Positions 54,740 through 64,000 of a stretch of DNA of 64,000 nucleotides are shown in pieces. Location of the stretch: assembly GCA_016713035.1 (NCBI GenBank), contig JADJPW010000003.1, positions 1 through 64,000 on the forward strand. Direction: 5' to 3'. The notes beneath the pieces are model-generated. The model was not told the origin of the DNA, made no database searches, and worked only from the letters and a program-made list of their open reading frames with translations. The stretch is from Verrucomicrobiaceae bacterium (GTDB lineage: Bacteria; Verrucomicrobiota; Verrucomicrobiia; Verrucomicrobiales; Verrucomicrobiaceae). Every line of letters starts with the position of its first letter. The first letter of the stretch is position 1. Position numbers and translations under genes: made by a program.

Positions 54740-55133
54740 TAACGTAAATAGGACAGGACTTTCGGTGCTGAACACGTGGTCGGCGGCGGGTGCGTCACTA
54801 CCCGCACGTCCTGCGGTGCAAGCTTACGATGTGGTGGATCTTCTTGCGATTGACGATCATGCCCTGGCCATTGATAAGTAGGGCATGCGTCATGTGCATG
54901 CATTAGTTGGGATGAGCTTAGATCACAGCCCGGATGGCCTCGACGTACATGGGATTGCATTGTGGCTCGAGCTGGCGGCCACGCGGCTGGTAATAGGTGG
55001 TGGAGAGTGCCGCACCGAACTGACGGCACAGCACGATCACTGGCACTGGCGGGGGGGCGCGACTCAAGAAGTTAATTTTTGTATGGCTACCACGAACCAA
55101 GCATAGCGAAATAGACAGCTTAGAGGATCTCAT
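54740..55133 (-). pseudogene. Decayed IS3-family OrfB remnant
   Basis: The minus strand keeps fragments of an IS3-type transposase: LSTTYYQPRGRQLEP (the usual STYYYQPR block), NPMYVEAIRAVI, then after a stop ALLINGQGMIVNRKKIHHI (the GxxVNRKRVxRL block) and, in another frame, APKVLSYLRYLNQ. Stops and frameshifts make it dead. The DDE catalytic core is missing, probably lost or overwritten when the IS630 copies arrived. Confidence 0.55.
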
Positions 55134-55212
55134 TTCAAAACTGGCAAATCCCTTCCGGTAAGTCCTTACCTTGATAGCGAGGAGCCTTTGTGAATCATGC
55201 AGGCGGGCCGTA

Positions 55213-56421
55213 TAGACCGGTTCTCAAAAATAATGTCATATTGAGGCTGTACTTTTTAGAATTGCGGTAATTATTAATCCGGCACTTTGATAGCGCACCT
55301 CCCACGCAGGGAGAACCGGCTGATTTGATGTTCTGTCTTGATGCCGGATTAATAATAGGCGGCGGTGGCCCGCCCGTGCATCACACTCAATCTCGAAAAC
55401 GCGACCTTGGAAGAGGTCTGCGTGGCGATGGATTGCTCACCCACGAAGAAGGGCTTTCGTCGGCTTCAAGCGCTGCGCTGGCTTTATGAAGGCAAGAGCC
55501 GCGAGCAAGTCGCTGACCTCTCAGGCTTCAGCCTGCGGCAGGTTTTGCGCTTTATCCAAGCCTTCAATCTCGCCGGCCTTGATGGTCTCATTCCTGGGCG
55601 TAGCAGCGGCCGTCGCCGAATCCTGCCCAAGGAACAAGTGAACGAAAAATTCTGCCTCTCATCGAAGATCCGTCGCTGGCTGGACAGAGCCACTGGACTG
55701 CGGTGAAGTTGCACGGCTGGATCAAGCAGAACCTGCAAACGCAGCTCGGCTACAGCACCACCGTGCGCTATCTCCACGAGCACGATTACCGCCTCAAAGT
55801 TCCGCGCCCCTGGCCGCTCAACCAGGATGAGGACAAGCGCCAAGCCTTCTGCCAAAAGCTCCAGCGCTGGGTGGCCGATCCGAGCGTCGACCTGTGGTTC
55901 AGCGACGAAAGCGGCTTTGAAGGCGATCCGCGCCCGCGCCGCACCTGGACCAAGATCGGCAAGGTGCGCCACTCACCTTATCTCGGCGAGCACATCCGCT
56001 ACAATGTGTTTGGTGCCGTGCGGCCCAAAGATGGAAGGCTCGGCGCACTGCTCTTCAACCTGTGCGACAGCGTCACTTTTCAGGTGTTCCTTGACACTCT
56101 GGCCGAAGAGAATCCGCACGTGGCAGGACGCCGCGCCATCCTGGTGCTCGACAACGCCTCATGGCACAAGACCAAGAGTCTTAACTGGCACCACTTTGAG
56201 CCCGAGTATCTGCCACCACGCTCGCCCGATCTCAACGCCATCGAACGCTTGTGGCTGCGCATGAAGGCCGACTGGTTCAACGGCTGGATCGCCAAGACTT
56301 CCGAGCAACTTCAGGACCGTATCATCGAGTCCCTACGCTCTTTGTTCGACCAGCCATCCATCCTTCAGTCCCAGTGCCGCCCAAAGACGCGTTTATGACA
56401 TTCTTTTTGAGAACCGGTCTA
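55213..56421 (+). mobile_element. Inner IS630-family element
   Basis: A 1209-bp element with ends TAGACCGGTTCTCAAAAA (27 of the outer 28 bases match between ends), including the TA target duplication. It sits at a TA inside codon 6 of the outer IS630 transposase. The MITE at 1981-2147 has the same ends. Confidence 0.92.
55365..56398 (+). CDS. IS630-family transposase (two frames)
   Basis: Frame one (55365-55706) carries a helix-turn-helix (QALRWLYEGKSREQVADLSGFSLRQVLRFI); frame two (to 56398) carries the DDE core: WFSDESGFEGDP, ILVLDNASWHKTK and SPDLNAIERLWLRM. The frames join by a -1 step in a run of five A near 55647, giving KEQVNEK-ILPLIEDPS. This may be a short slippery site or a lost base. 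With correct shifting the protein is about 345 residues, normal for the family, and may be active. Confidence 0.85.
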
Positions 56422-56422
56422 G

Positions 56423-57972
56423 CCACAATGCCGCTAAGCAAAAAAAGCGAAGAGGGGCGAAAAGAGTGCTGTACAACTGAGTAGCTGAGTCAACTAGCGG
56501 TAGATGGTAAAGCCATCCAGCCCACCGCGATACGAACATCATCTCTCTGCACGCATCCGCAAAAACTCGGCGTCGAGCAGTTGCCCGAGGAACTGCGGGC
56601 AGAGCCAACGCACCAAGGGCCGCGACGCAAACTTCTCGGTTGGCAACTCATCGCCGGCATGGTCGCCCAAAGTCTGCACGCTTGCGGCAGCCTACAGCAG
56701 ATCATCGGTCGTTATTTTGCTGTGCGCATCAGGCTCCGCGGCGCTAAGCCAGCGTCGTTTGAAGATATCCACCCAAGCTTTCGATGCCTGCATGCGCCAC
56801 TCCCTGGTGCCGCTAGCCTGTGAGCAGCGGCATCCAGCGTGTTTTTCGCCGGGCTGCGCTTGGTCGGCATCGACGGTGGGCAGTGGAACCTGCTTAACAC
56901 CGTGCAGATCAACGCCCAAGTGCCCAAAAGCCGCAGTCGTCGTGCGCAGGCAGCCTTTGCCAAGCTCTCCATGAGCACGCTGGTCGAGCTCGGCACCCAT
57001 GCACCGCTGGCCGTATCGATGTCACTGGGTGCGCTCAATGAGAAATCGCTGGCCGATCCGCTGCTCGCCGCGCTACCAGGCTCGCAGCCTGCTCATCGCC
57101 GACCGCTATTACGGGCAGGCTCCGATGCTCAAAGAACTGCAAAAACATTCGCAGCGCACGCAGAGTCACTTTTGGTCCGAGTGCGGCAAAAGCTCTCCGT
57201 GCGGAGTGCAAAGCGTGCATGCCGATGGCAGTGCGGAGGTGGTGGTGAGTCTGCGCGAGCGTGAGAGCCCATGCGCAGACTCGTCAACAACAGCTCCGTC
57301 CAAAGCTGACGAGAAGCAGACACCCGAGGCGAACAAAGCGCGGGGCCGCCCGCGCAAACATCCGCCGATGCGCCAGAGCGAGTTGCCAGTGCGCGAGATC
57401 GTGGGGCGAGTGCGCAACGCCGCTGGAGAGTGGGTGAAGGTGCGGCTGTGGACGAGCCTGAGCGTGCAGCAGGGCAGTGCGCGTGAGTTGTTGGCGTTGT
57501 ATGCGAAGCGCTGGGAACAGGAAGTCTTTTACAAAGAACTCAAGCTCGTGCTTCACGGAGGGCATTTGCTCAGCGCACAACGCACCGAGACAGCACAGCA
57601 AGAACTCGCCGCGCTCCTCATCGCCAGCTCACTGGTGGCTGAGGAGCGACTAGCCTGCGCACAGAGCAGTGAGGATGAAGAAGTCCGGCAGGCAGGAGCG
57701 CTGCGCATCAGCATGAGCCACTGTTTGGAGCACACCGTAGCGCTGCTACTGGTGCTGGAGGCAGCGCAGGGCCTCATGGACGAGGCGGCACAAGGAGTGC
57801 TGGTGCGCCGAGTGCGAGAGCAAATCGCCCAAGCCGCGTTGCCAGCGCGACGAAGACGTAGTTGCCAGCGCAAGGTGCGACAGCCCGTGAACAAATGGCC
57901 ACGCCTGCTCTCGACCTCTTCTCTCCAAGCCAGCGACGATCTCATCATCGACCCTTTTGCTTAGCGGCATTG
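56423..57972 (+). mobile_element. IS4-type element at the IS630-IS630 junction
   Basis: Perfect inverted repeats of 18 bp: CAATGCCGCTAAGCAAAA at 56426-56443 and its complement at 57955-57972. GGTCTAG flanks both sides (56416-56422 and 57973-57979), a plausible 7-bp target duplication made from the inner IS630 end plus the next base. It therefore arrived last. Confidence 0.85.
56504..57964 (+). pseudogene. IS4-family transposase, frameshifted
   Basis: Recognisable in three overlapping frames. It reads LPEELRAEPTHQGPRRKLLGWQL, then RLKISTQAFDACMRHSLVP, then GLRLVGIDGGQWNLLNT with the first catalytic Asp, LLIADRYYGQAPMLKEL with the second, and YAKRWEQEVFYKELK, which fits the IS4 signature Y-x2-R-x3-E-x6-K. 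At least three frame changes (near 56750, 56830 and 57080) are needed, so it is either dead or affected by sequence errors. Confidence 0.75.
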
Positions 57973-57978
57973 GGTCTA

Positions 57979-58898
57979 GATCTTCGTCAACGCATTATCA
58001 GCACCTGCGACCGCGGTGAAGGCACGCAGGAACAGATTGCCCGGCGCTATGGGGTCTCCTATGGCATGGTCAAAAAGCTGCTCCAGCAGCGTCGCAAGAC
58101 CGGCTGCATCAAGCCTCGACATCACCTTGCCGGACGCAAAAAGAAGATCGTGGCCGAACACCGCATCGCCATCCGCAAGCAACTCCAGCGTAAACCTGAC
58201 ATGACCCTGGCCGAGTTGCGCGATGCCCTGGGGCTGGAGTGCACGCTGCCCGCCATCCACTATGTGCTCGTGGATATGGGGCTGACATATAAAAAAAGAC
58301 GCTCCGCGCCGCTGAACAAGACCGCGAAGACGTCGCCAAAGCGCGGCGGCAGTGGAAGCGCAAGCAAGGCGGGCTAGAGCCCTGGCGTCTGGTGTTCCTC
58401 GACGAGAGCGGAGCCAAAACCAACATGACCCGATTGAGAGGGCGTGCACCGCGAGGCAAGAGGTTGCATGCCGCAGCGCCCTGCGGCCGCTGGCAGAGCA
58501 CGACGATGATCTCCTCCATCCGGCTGGATGGCACCACGGCCTGCATGCATCTGCCGGGAGCCGCCGACACGGCAGCCTTCGTGACCTACCTCGCCGAGGT
58601 GCTCTGCCCGACGCTGCGCAGGGGCGATATCGTGGTCATGGATAACCTCGCCGTGCACAAAAGCCCGCAAGTGGCGGCATTGATTGAAGCGGTGGGAGCT
58701 GAAGTAAGGTTCCTGCCAGCCTACTCGCCGGACCTCAATCCGATTGAGAAGATGTGGAGCAAGATCAAAGCCTCTCTGCGCAGCACCGAGGCCCGCACTC
58801 CTGAGGAGCTCGACCAGGCCATCAGCCTCGCCTTCTCAAGAATCACAGCCAAAGATGCCGCTGGTTATTTTAACTCTTTCGGTTATAGAATTATTTAA
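57979..58898 (+). pseudogene. Transposase of the outer IS630 (3' part, with -1 frameshift site)
   Basis: The separated main part of the outer transposase. A helix-turn-helix region (GTQEQIARRYGVSYGMVKKLLQQ) is followed by an A7G slippery heptamer at 58291-58298; a -1 shift there fuses the first frame (ending TYKK) to the second (TLRAAEQDRED...). The second frame holds the DDE parts VFLDESGAKTN, VVMDNLAVHK and YSPDLNPIEKMW. Programmed -1 shifting on A6-7 runs is usual for IS630. The start codon and first five codons lie 2.8 kb upstream, so no intact protein can be made. Confidence 0.82.
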
Positions 58899-59174
58899 AA
58901 AGCTCTAGCTCTTCATCTTCAGTCTCTCTGCCTCCAGAAGCTTGAAGCATGTACCGCCTACACCTCTTGCGTGAACCCAATGCGATACCATACCGCATCA
59001 CGGCCAACTTGTCACCAGATGGGCTGGCTTCCCCCCTAGATGCCTTGATGAATTTGATGTGCATTCTGGCGACGGCCAGTGTTTAATGGCAAAGCTACAG
59101 TGACGATGTTTGAGATAACCAAGCTGGTGAATAAGCACATCAAGTAATCATCGTTAACACCAATCACTCCGATC
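58899..59174. other. Short gene-free stretch after the outer IS630
   Basis: It holds a CTCTTCATCTTC unit like that at 36.2 kb, then, just before the terminator, a coding-like tail (FNGKATVTM..EITKLVNKHIK and stop, 59090-59147) which may be the last codons of a gene cut away by the transposons. Confidence 0.35.
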
Positions 59175-59208
59175 ATCGGGCGGCAGGAAACTGCTACCCG
59201 ATTTTTTT
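59175..59208 (+). terminator. Rho-independent terminator
   Basis: ATCGGGCGGCAG (59175-59186) pairs with CTGCTACCCGAT (59191-59202) around GAAA, followed by seven T. It has no intact gene before it; it probably ended the gene whose tail remains at 59090-59147. Confidence 0.75.
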
Positions 59209-59238
59209 ATCGTTCTCACTAGGCGGTGTATTCGCAAA

Positions 59239-59964
59239 TCAAGCCAGGAGAGTTCTGTCCAGGAGTGCGGCGAAAGTGATGAAGCCAGCGAAGGAAGAGG
59301 CTGTTTTCTCCGAACGCATGGCAAGCCTCTTGTGAGCCTTCATGTGCTGGAAAAAGTTTTCGACGAGATGGCGCGTGGCGTAGTTCTGGCGGTCAAATGG
59401 CTGTGGCTGCTCGTCGAGGGTCTGGTAGCCTTTGCGCGGGATCGTGCTGCCAGCGGCCCCGTGCTCCATGAGTGCCTGACGAAACGCTAGGCTGTCGAAG
59501 CCTTTGTCGCCCACCACATGCGTGCCGCGAAAGGACTCAAGCATCAGGCGGACGGCGGTGAGGTCGTGGAAATTGCCCGCGCACAGCACGAAGTCGCAGA
59601 GCAGGCCGTCTTCATCAACGGCAGCCAGCAGCTTGGTGGTCATCCCTCCACGCGACAGCCCGATGGCCTGCTGCTCACGCCGCAGCTTAGGTCCTTGCAG
59701 ACCGTGCTGATGGACTTTGATGTAGCTACCATCGACATGTCGCAGCAAGCCCTTGGCCTTCTTGCCCAACCACGCCACCAGCGCGTCCCACACCCCGCAG
59801 AGGCACCAGCGCCTGAACTGCGAATAGACCGTTGTCCAGAGCCCATAGCGCACAGGCAGGTCTCTCCATGGATCACCAGTGCGTAGGATGTGGAAGAAAG
59901 CCTCCAGATGCAGAGCCACGATTTTAGGCCTGCGCCCTCTTCGCCCTGCCCAGCGTTGTTGCAC
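59239..59964 (-). CDS. IS5-family transposase, 5' end disrupted
   Basis: 241 residues with all DDE parts: HVDGSYIKVH, VVGDKGFDSLAF and HLVENFFQHMKAHKRLAMR. ILRTGDPWRDLPVRYG is the family N-terminal block. Translation from the GTG at 59964 is possible. An upstream ATG lies beyond the IS1380 insertion (61519-61521 on the minus strand) in another frame, so the original N-terminus is lost or needs frameshifting. Confidence 0.8.
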   Translation of the reverse strand: MQQRWAGRRGRRPKIVALHLEAFFHILRTGDPWRDLPVRYGLWTTVYSQFRRWCLCGVWDALVAWLGKKAKGLLRHVDGSYIKVHQHGLQGPKLRREQQAIGLSRGGMTTKLLAAVDEDGLLCDFVLCAGNFHDLTAVRLMLESFRGTHVVGDKGFDSLAFRQALMEHGAAGSTIPRKGYQTLDEQPQPFDRQNYATRHLVENFFQHMKAHKRLAMRSEKTASSFAGFITFAALLDRTLLA

Positions 59965-60030
59965 TACAGAATGAATGAAGAAGCCCTGTCACGCAGGGCG
60001 GTTTGCAGACTCCGGGTCAGTTTGTTGAAC

Positions 60031-61512
60031 CCGGATTATGCAATTGAGTAAGCGAACGGCGGTGGGCGAGCCTCGATTTGGCGGAAGATAGCGTCCATCC
60101 AGGGACGTTTTTTGCCAGGCAGTGAGAGCTTGAGCACTCGCTTTCGAGCGTGTTGTCTGACCCAACCGCCTATTGCAAAGTAATAGGATCGCAGCGTCGC
60201 CAAGGTGGCTTGATTGTGACTATTGAGTCCAAAACGCCGGAACAGACTCATCAGATTATAGGCTACCATGATGAAGCGGAACGAGGCCTCCGTGGCCCAA
60301 AGCCGAGCCTGCCCGGCGGGCAGCGAGACAGACTGCACGCAGTGCAGCCCGCAGGGCGAGGGAGCCGTGAGGCGGCGACCGAGTCAACTCCTGAAGGCAA
60401 AACGCGTCGAGCCCGAAGTCTTGCTTCAGTTCCTTGATCCTGTTCTCGCAGTCGGCCCGGCTGTTGTAGATGTTCCAGACCTGATCGAGCGGCAGGTCGA
60501 GATTGGTCACATACAGGCTAAAGCGGTAGTCGGGCAGGTCGTCGAAGAGCAGCTTGCCTCCGGCCTGTGGACGGCGACTGATCTGCTTACGCACCACAAT
60601 GTGCCGACGCGCCTTGGCCTTCGGATCGGCTGGCTGATGCCGCCACTCTTTGACTGCGATGCCGGGGCAGATTTCCACCCAGTCCTTCATGCCGTGGACC
60701 TCGTTCTTGATGTTGGAGTAGGCCCGCGCGGCGATGATGTAGTTGAGGCTGCGCTCTTCCAACGCGCTCAGGATTTCGTCGGTATAAAAACCGCTGTCGC
60801 CACGCACGAGGCCCACCTTCACTCCCGCGAGCGCCTCATCGAAAGTCTCGCGCATGAACTCGACGCAATTGGAGCACGCTGCCGTGTTGCCCGGGCGCAG
60901 CCATGCGTTGGCTACCATGCGTGTCTGGCTGATGAAGGCCATGAGCGGATGGTGCGAGTTGCGCCCTTTGCGGTTGGGGTTGTAGCCCTTGGCAGCGCCT
61001 TCCTGGCTGCCATCGCGCGTGATGACCGTGCTGTCGAAGTCCACCGTCACTGCTCCCACGTTGATTTGCGCAAAGAACCACTTCTGTAATGCTGGGAACA
61101 CCACCGTGTTGCGCGCATGAGAGAACTTGCCGAAGAACCGGCTGTAGGTGCTTTGGCTTGGCAGGCTCTCATAGCCAAAAATGGCTGCAAGCGTTTGATC
61201 CTGGCGCAACCAATCGCAGTGGATGTAGCGGCTAGCCCCCGTCCAGATGCCAAGCCAAAAGCTTTCGATGATCTGCACCGAATCATACGCTCGATTCGAC
61301 CCGCCTTGAGGCAGATCCAAGGTGGCCAGATGTTCGCGGATACCAGTCTGATCCACAAAACGCTTCATCAACGCCATGCCGCCAAAGGGCGTCACAGGCT
61401 TGTCGGAGTATTCAATCGGTAGATTCACCATCACGGTGATTCTGCCACACGCGTCAATCCCTCGTAGTAACACCCCTTCGCTTCACTCCAGCTACTCTAT
61501 TGCATTATCCAG
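60031..61512 (-). mobile_element. IS1380-family element with 7-bp target duplication
   Basis: The left end, CCGGATTATGCAATTGAGTA, matches the complement of the right end in 17 of 20 bases. The duplication GTTGAAC flanks it at 60024-60030 and 61513-61519. It interrupts the IS5 element near its transposase start. Confidence 0.9.
60036..61431 (-). pseudogene. IS1380-family transposase, broken by a palindromic insert
   Basis: From ATG 61431 the frame reads as a normal IS1380 transposase: VTVDFDSTVITRDG, VRGDSGFYTDEIL and DCENRIKELKQDFGLDAFCLQE hold the catalytic acids. After LQE, roughly 85 bases rich in palindromes (CTGCCCGGCGGGCAG at 60309, CTGCACGCAGTGCAG at 60333) intervene. The protein then resumes in another frame with LWATEASFRFIMVAYNLMSLFR down to 60036. 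The insertion shifts the frame and inactivates the transposase. Confidence 0.82.
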
Positions 61513-61676
61513 GTTGAACATGGCAGCCTTTCAACTTCAGCCCTGCACCAACCTTGCAGAAAATGCGTTCCATTTGCGAAGACACCGCCTAGATTAAGCC
61601 GCCCAATTCTGATGCAGTAAACTCTTCTATATTGAGCCAGACATTTGAAGCTTTGGTCCTTTAACCCAACATTGCC

Positions 61677-62612
61677 ATGCACCGTCGTCACTTTCTACGA
61701 TCCACTGCTGCAGCCATGAGTGCGTCTGCCCTCTCCTCCGCATCTGCTGCTGCACCCATCGCGAGCCGAATCATAGATACGCATACTCATTTCTATGACC
61801 CTACACGCCCCCAGGGGGTGCCGTGGCCTGGCAAAGGGAGTAAACTGCATCGTAAAGTGATGCCTGCCGATTGGCTGGCACTTGCAGCACCGCATGGCTG
61901 TCACGAGACGGTGATCGTGGAAGCCAGTGCGTGGGTGGAGGATAACCAATGGATTCTCGACCTCGCCGCTCAGGAAAAAGCCATCGTAGGCTTCTGTGGG
62001 CATCTTGAGCCAGATACAGACTTCTCCAGGCATTTGAAGCGGTTTGCAGCCAATCCCATCTTTCGCGGAGTGCGCTGGAGTGGCGTGGCATTGAGTGATC
62101 CCTCCAAAGCGCAAGCCATACAAGCCAGTGCTCATTTGTTGGCAGATCATGGACTCCAACTCGATGTGAATGGCCCAGCGACCTCCTTGCCAGCACTCGC
62201 AAAACTAGCGAAGGAAGTCCCCGCTCTGCGCATCGTCATAGACCATCTCGGTGCTCCTGGTGATCCTGCCTCATTGCGGCCCGAGTGGAAGCCCGCAATC
62301 CTCAGCGTCGCCAAGTTACCAAATGTTTTCATGAAGGTATCTGCACTCGTCGAGCAAGTGAAGTGCCCAGAAGGTCAAGCGCCGCGTGAGGCGAGCTATT
62401 ACCTGCCAGTATTGGACCACCTGTGGGAGAGCTTCGGTCCTGATCGGCTCATTTACGGGAGCAATTGGCCCGTGAGTGACAAGGGAGGGAGCTATGATGT
62501 CGTTTTCGGAATCGTACGTGAATACTTCGGCAGCAAAGGGAGTGAAGCCTGCGAAAAATACTTTTGGAAGAACTCTCAAGCTGCCTACCGCTGGGCGGAA
62601 AGGCGGGAGTAA
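61677..62612 (+). CDS. Tat-exported amidohydrolase-2 family (lactonase-like) protein
   Basis: A 311-residue metal-dependent hydrolase of the amidohydrolase-2 group that includes sugar lactonases. It begins with a twin-arginine signal (MHRRHFLRSTAAAMSAS). Barrel landmarks are IDTHTHFYDP, FCGHLEPD, FRGVRWSG, IVIDHLGAPG and LIYGSNWPVSD. Substrates of relatives are aldonolactones such as fuconolactone or rhamnonolactone. It lies just past the IS5 end and is intact. Confidence 0.88.
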   Translation: MHRRHFLRSTAAAMSASALSSASAAAPIASRIIDTHTHFYDPTRPQGVPWPGKGSKLHRKVMPADWLALAAPHGCHETVIVEASAWVEDNQWILDLAAQEKAIVGFCGHLEPDTDFSRHLKRFAANPIFRGVRWSGVALSDPSKAQAIQASAHLLADHGLQLDVNGPATSLPALAKLAKEVPALRIVIDHLGAPGDPASLRPEWKPAILSVAKLPNVFMKVSALVEQVKCPEGQAPREASYYLPVLDHLWESFGPDRLIYGSNWPVSDKGGSYDVVFGIVREYFGSKGSEACEKYFWKNSQAAYRWAERRE

Positions 62613-63110
62613 ACTTTTTTTCACCTTGGGTGAACAAAATCGTGGCCAGATTGCCAAAGAGAGAACCGTGCTCACCGGCCCTGCTTTCTCATTCTTGAAT
62701 ATTGCCAAATAACTGAAAATAAGGCAAAAAGCTCAAATAATTCGGAAAAGATAAATTCATGAATCTTCGCTCCATAACTTACTGGCTAGTCTGCTGCACG
62801 CTGGCTTTTGTCGCCACACATGTGGCACCATCAAAGTCTTTCGGATCGACACTGGCTGCTGCCCCAGCGGGTATTCAGCACCTCCTGCCGGTGCAGGATC
62901 CACACCGTACAATACCGCTTTTTATGGGGTATTAGCGATGGCCTTCACCTACCGACGTGCGTGGCTAAATTGGAAAAACATCCGCGCAAAGGCCTGATCT
63001 CCGATTAGGCAGCTGGTTTTCGTGCCACCACGATCATGTGGCGGCCGAGCAATGCGGTATCAGTGGCGCAGATCTTCCAAAATGTCCGCTCCTCCTCCGT
63101 GTGAGCCTTT
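62613..63110. other. Gene-poor stretch with a decayed exported protein
   Basis: A 58-codon frame (62759-62935) starts with a signal-like segment (MNLRSITYWLVCCTLAFVA); shifting frame near 62900 continues with YGVLAMAFTYRRAWLNWKN to a stop near 62999. This may be a shortened, frameshifted exported-protein gene. Nothing else is seen. Confidence 0.35.
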
Positions 63111-63713
63111 TTGAGCCGACGCTGGCACCACCACCGCGCAGGCCAAGCAAGCGCTCATGGAAAACGCACTTATGACGAGCATTTCAAATGCGACGCTGTC
63201 GCATTTCTTAAAAGCGGCCGCAAGGCCGCTCAGTTCGCCCGCGAACTGGGTATCTCCCCTTGTAACCCACGCGATTGGAAAGAACGCTATAGCAATGGAG
63301 ATCGCCTCCCTGCGCCGTGAACCCGACTCAATCCGCGCCCAGAATGACATTCTATAAAAAGCCTTGGCCATATTAGCCCCGCAAGAAGCCATCGCTACAC
63401 CCTCATCCAACACCACCACCACGAGCAGCCGCGCATGAACCTCGCCAGAGCCTGGCACACCCTCGGTGTCAGCCGCAGCGGATACCTTACCCACCTGCGC
63501 AAGCATCAACGCCCACTCCTCCGCCAAGTCTCGCTGCTCGCTAACGATATCTTCACCACCTTCAACGCCAGCTGCGGCACCTACAACTCGCCACGCCTTG
63601 TGGGTCTAGTGCCTGCGCCATGGCAACAACCTCATCGTCAGGCAACATGCCGCGAGCAATACCTTCGCGTGCATCAGAAGCGCCCTCAGCTTAAATTCCC
63701 TTGCCTCCTTTAA
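63111..63713 (+). pseudogene. IS3-family remnant (OrfA plus OrfB start)
   Basis: OrfA is recognisable as YDEHFKCDAVAFLKSGRKAA..FARELGISP..PRDWKERY, an HTH_Tnp_1 domain, then (other frame) the leucine-zipper end EIASLRREPDSIRAQNDIL. OrfB follows at 63435 with MNLARAWHTLGVSRSGYLTHLR and the FNASCGTYNSPRL block, then frameshifts and stops before the catalytic core. Confidence 0.7.
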
Positions 63714-64000
63714 GTAAGTTATCCAAAGCAATCAAACCCAATTTCCGTGTCTACGTATTCGACGAAAGCTTCCCCCTGCCCATGCCAAAGCACACGCAGA
63801 AAAAAGCCCCCATTCGCCGCATCATTGAGGCAGATTGAGCATTGAACATCGAGCCTGGAACAACCAAAGTCACCGTAACCTGACACTGGCGCATTGGGCT
63901 GGATCGGGCCTGCCTCACTCTTCACCCACCAAATCTTCTCGTATTTTGAACTCTGTTTTTGTGAATCTCGGGCCGCGTAGCTACGCGGTGCATGTCGGTG
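63714..64000. other. Window end without a supported gene
   Basis: Short frames only. A plus-strand fragment near 63721-63836 (FRVYVFDESFPLPMPKH) could be more transposase debris, but I cannot place it. Confidence 0.3.

Larger units (their letters stand above)
55197..58898 (+). mobile_element. Outer IS630-family element, interrupted by two insertions
   Basis: The transposase begins with ATG 55197 (M-Q-A-G-R, then half of the ATA codon), is broken at 55213-57976 by another IS630 and an IS4-type element, and resumes at 57977 with GATCTTCGTCAACGC. Joining the two sides at the shared TA gives M-Q-A-G-R-I-D-L-R-Q-R-I-I without gap. Terminal repeats were not found; the coordinates cover the transposase only. 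Confidence 0.8.
59219..61592 (-). mobile_element. IS5-family element, interrupted by IS1380
   Basis: Inverted ends CTAGGCGGTGTATTCGCAAA (59219) and its complement at 61572-61592 match with one mismatch in 21. Without the IS1380 insertion and one duplication copy it would be about 885 bp, a normal IS5 length. Confidence 0.85.

Noticed and set aside
1..64000. CRISPR arrays, tRNA and rRNA genes
   Set aside because: No direct repeats of 25-40 bases with regular spacers were seen, and no cloverleaf or rRNA core sequence was recognised by eye. A covariance-model scan would be needed to exclude a tRNA.

Overview
The window looks like a chromosomal piece of a member of the Verrucomicrobia (PVC superphylum), probably a Prosthecobacter/Verrucomicrobium-like heterotroph. 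This is an inference from gene content: many secreted glycan-active proteins (DUF4838, GHL10-like, sialidase, parallel beta-helix, PA14), a PEP-CTERM protein, Tat-exported Gfo/Idh/MocA and amidohydrolase enzymes, adjacent kdsB and pyrG (an order also known from Chlamydia), Kdo synthesis implying an LPS outer membrane, and GC-rich codon use. No rRNA, tRNA or CRISPR array was recognised.

Layout. 0-7.7 kb: thiH, an FKBP isomerase and a DUF4838/TPR pair, with a 167-bp hairpin MITE at 2 kb. 8.0-12.6 kb: a compact operon of a LexA-like S24 repressor, a 1109-codon N6-adenine methyltransferase/type IIG-like protein and a PD-(D/E)XK protein, headed by a perfect palindrome. 12.7-21.9 kb: secreted hydrolases, a B3 metallo-beta-lactamase-like protein, recO, ygfZ, yggS, and a scar where two truncated genes meet tail to tail. 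22.1-26.7 kb: dapA, dapF, a DapA paralogue and glnII; between dapA and dapF sits a four-helix-bundle gene bracketed by inverted heptad arrays. 26.8-34.7 kb: a RAYT transposase, pyrG-kdsB, a PEP-CTERM protein and a DEAD-box helicase. 35-41.6 kb: an accessory patch with a TIR protein, a DUF433/DUF5615 toxin-antitoxin pair, an orphan antitoxin-like gene and a beta-helix hydrolase that has absorbed a palindromic repeat in frame. 41.7-54.7 kb: a TPR protein, metG, an enolase-superfamily enzyme, a PF10023 peptidase, fabH, a sugar-binding-protein/ribulokinase pair, clpS and a cupredoxin-PA14 protein. 54.7-63.7 kb: a transposon graveyard with IS630 in IS630, an IS4-type element at their junction, IS1380 in IS5, and two IS3 remnants.

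Working together. dapA/dapF supply meso-diaminopimelate and kdsB/pyrG supply CMP-Kdo precursors for the envelope. glnII assimilates ammonia. Ribulokinase and the sugar-binding protein suggest pentose use. The secreted enzymes suggest polysaccharide and mucin-like glycan degradation.

Several genes are broken by single-base changes in homopolymers (methyltransferase three times, sialidase, RAYT). This pattern suggests consensus errors in a long-read assembly as much as true pseudogenes, and it limits confidence in those frames.
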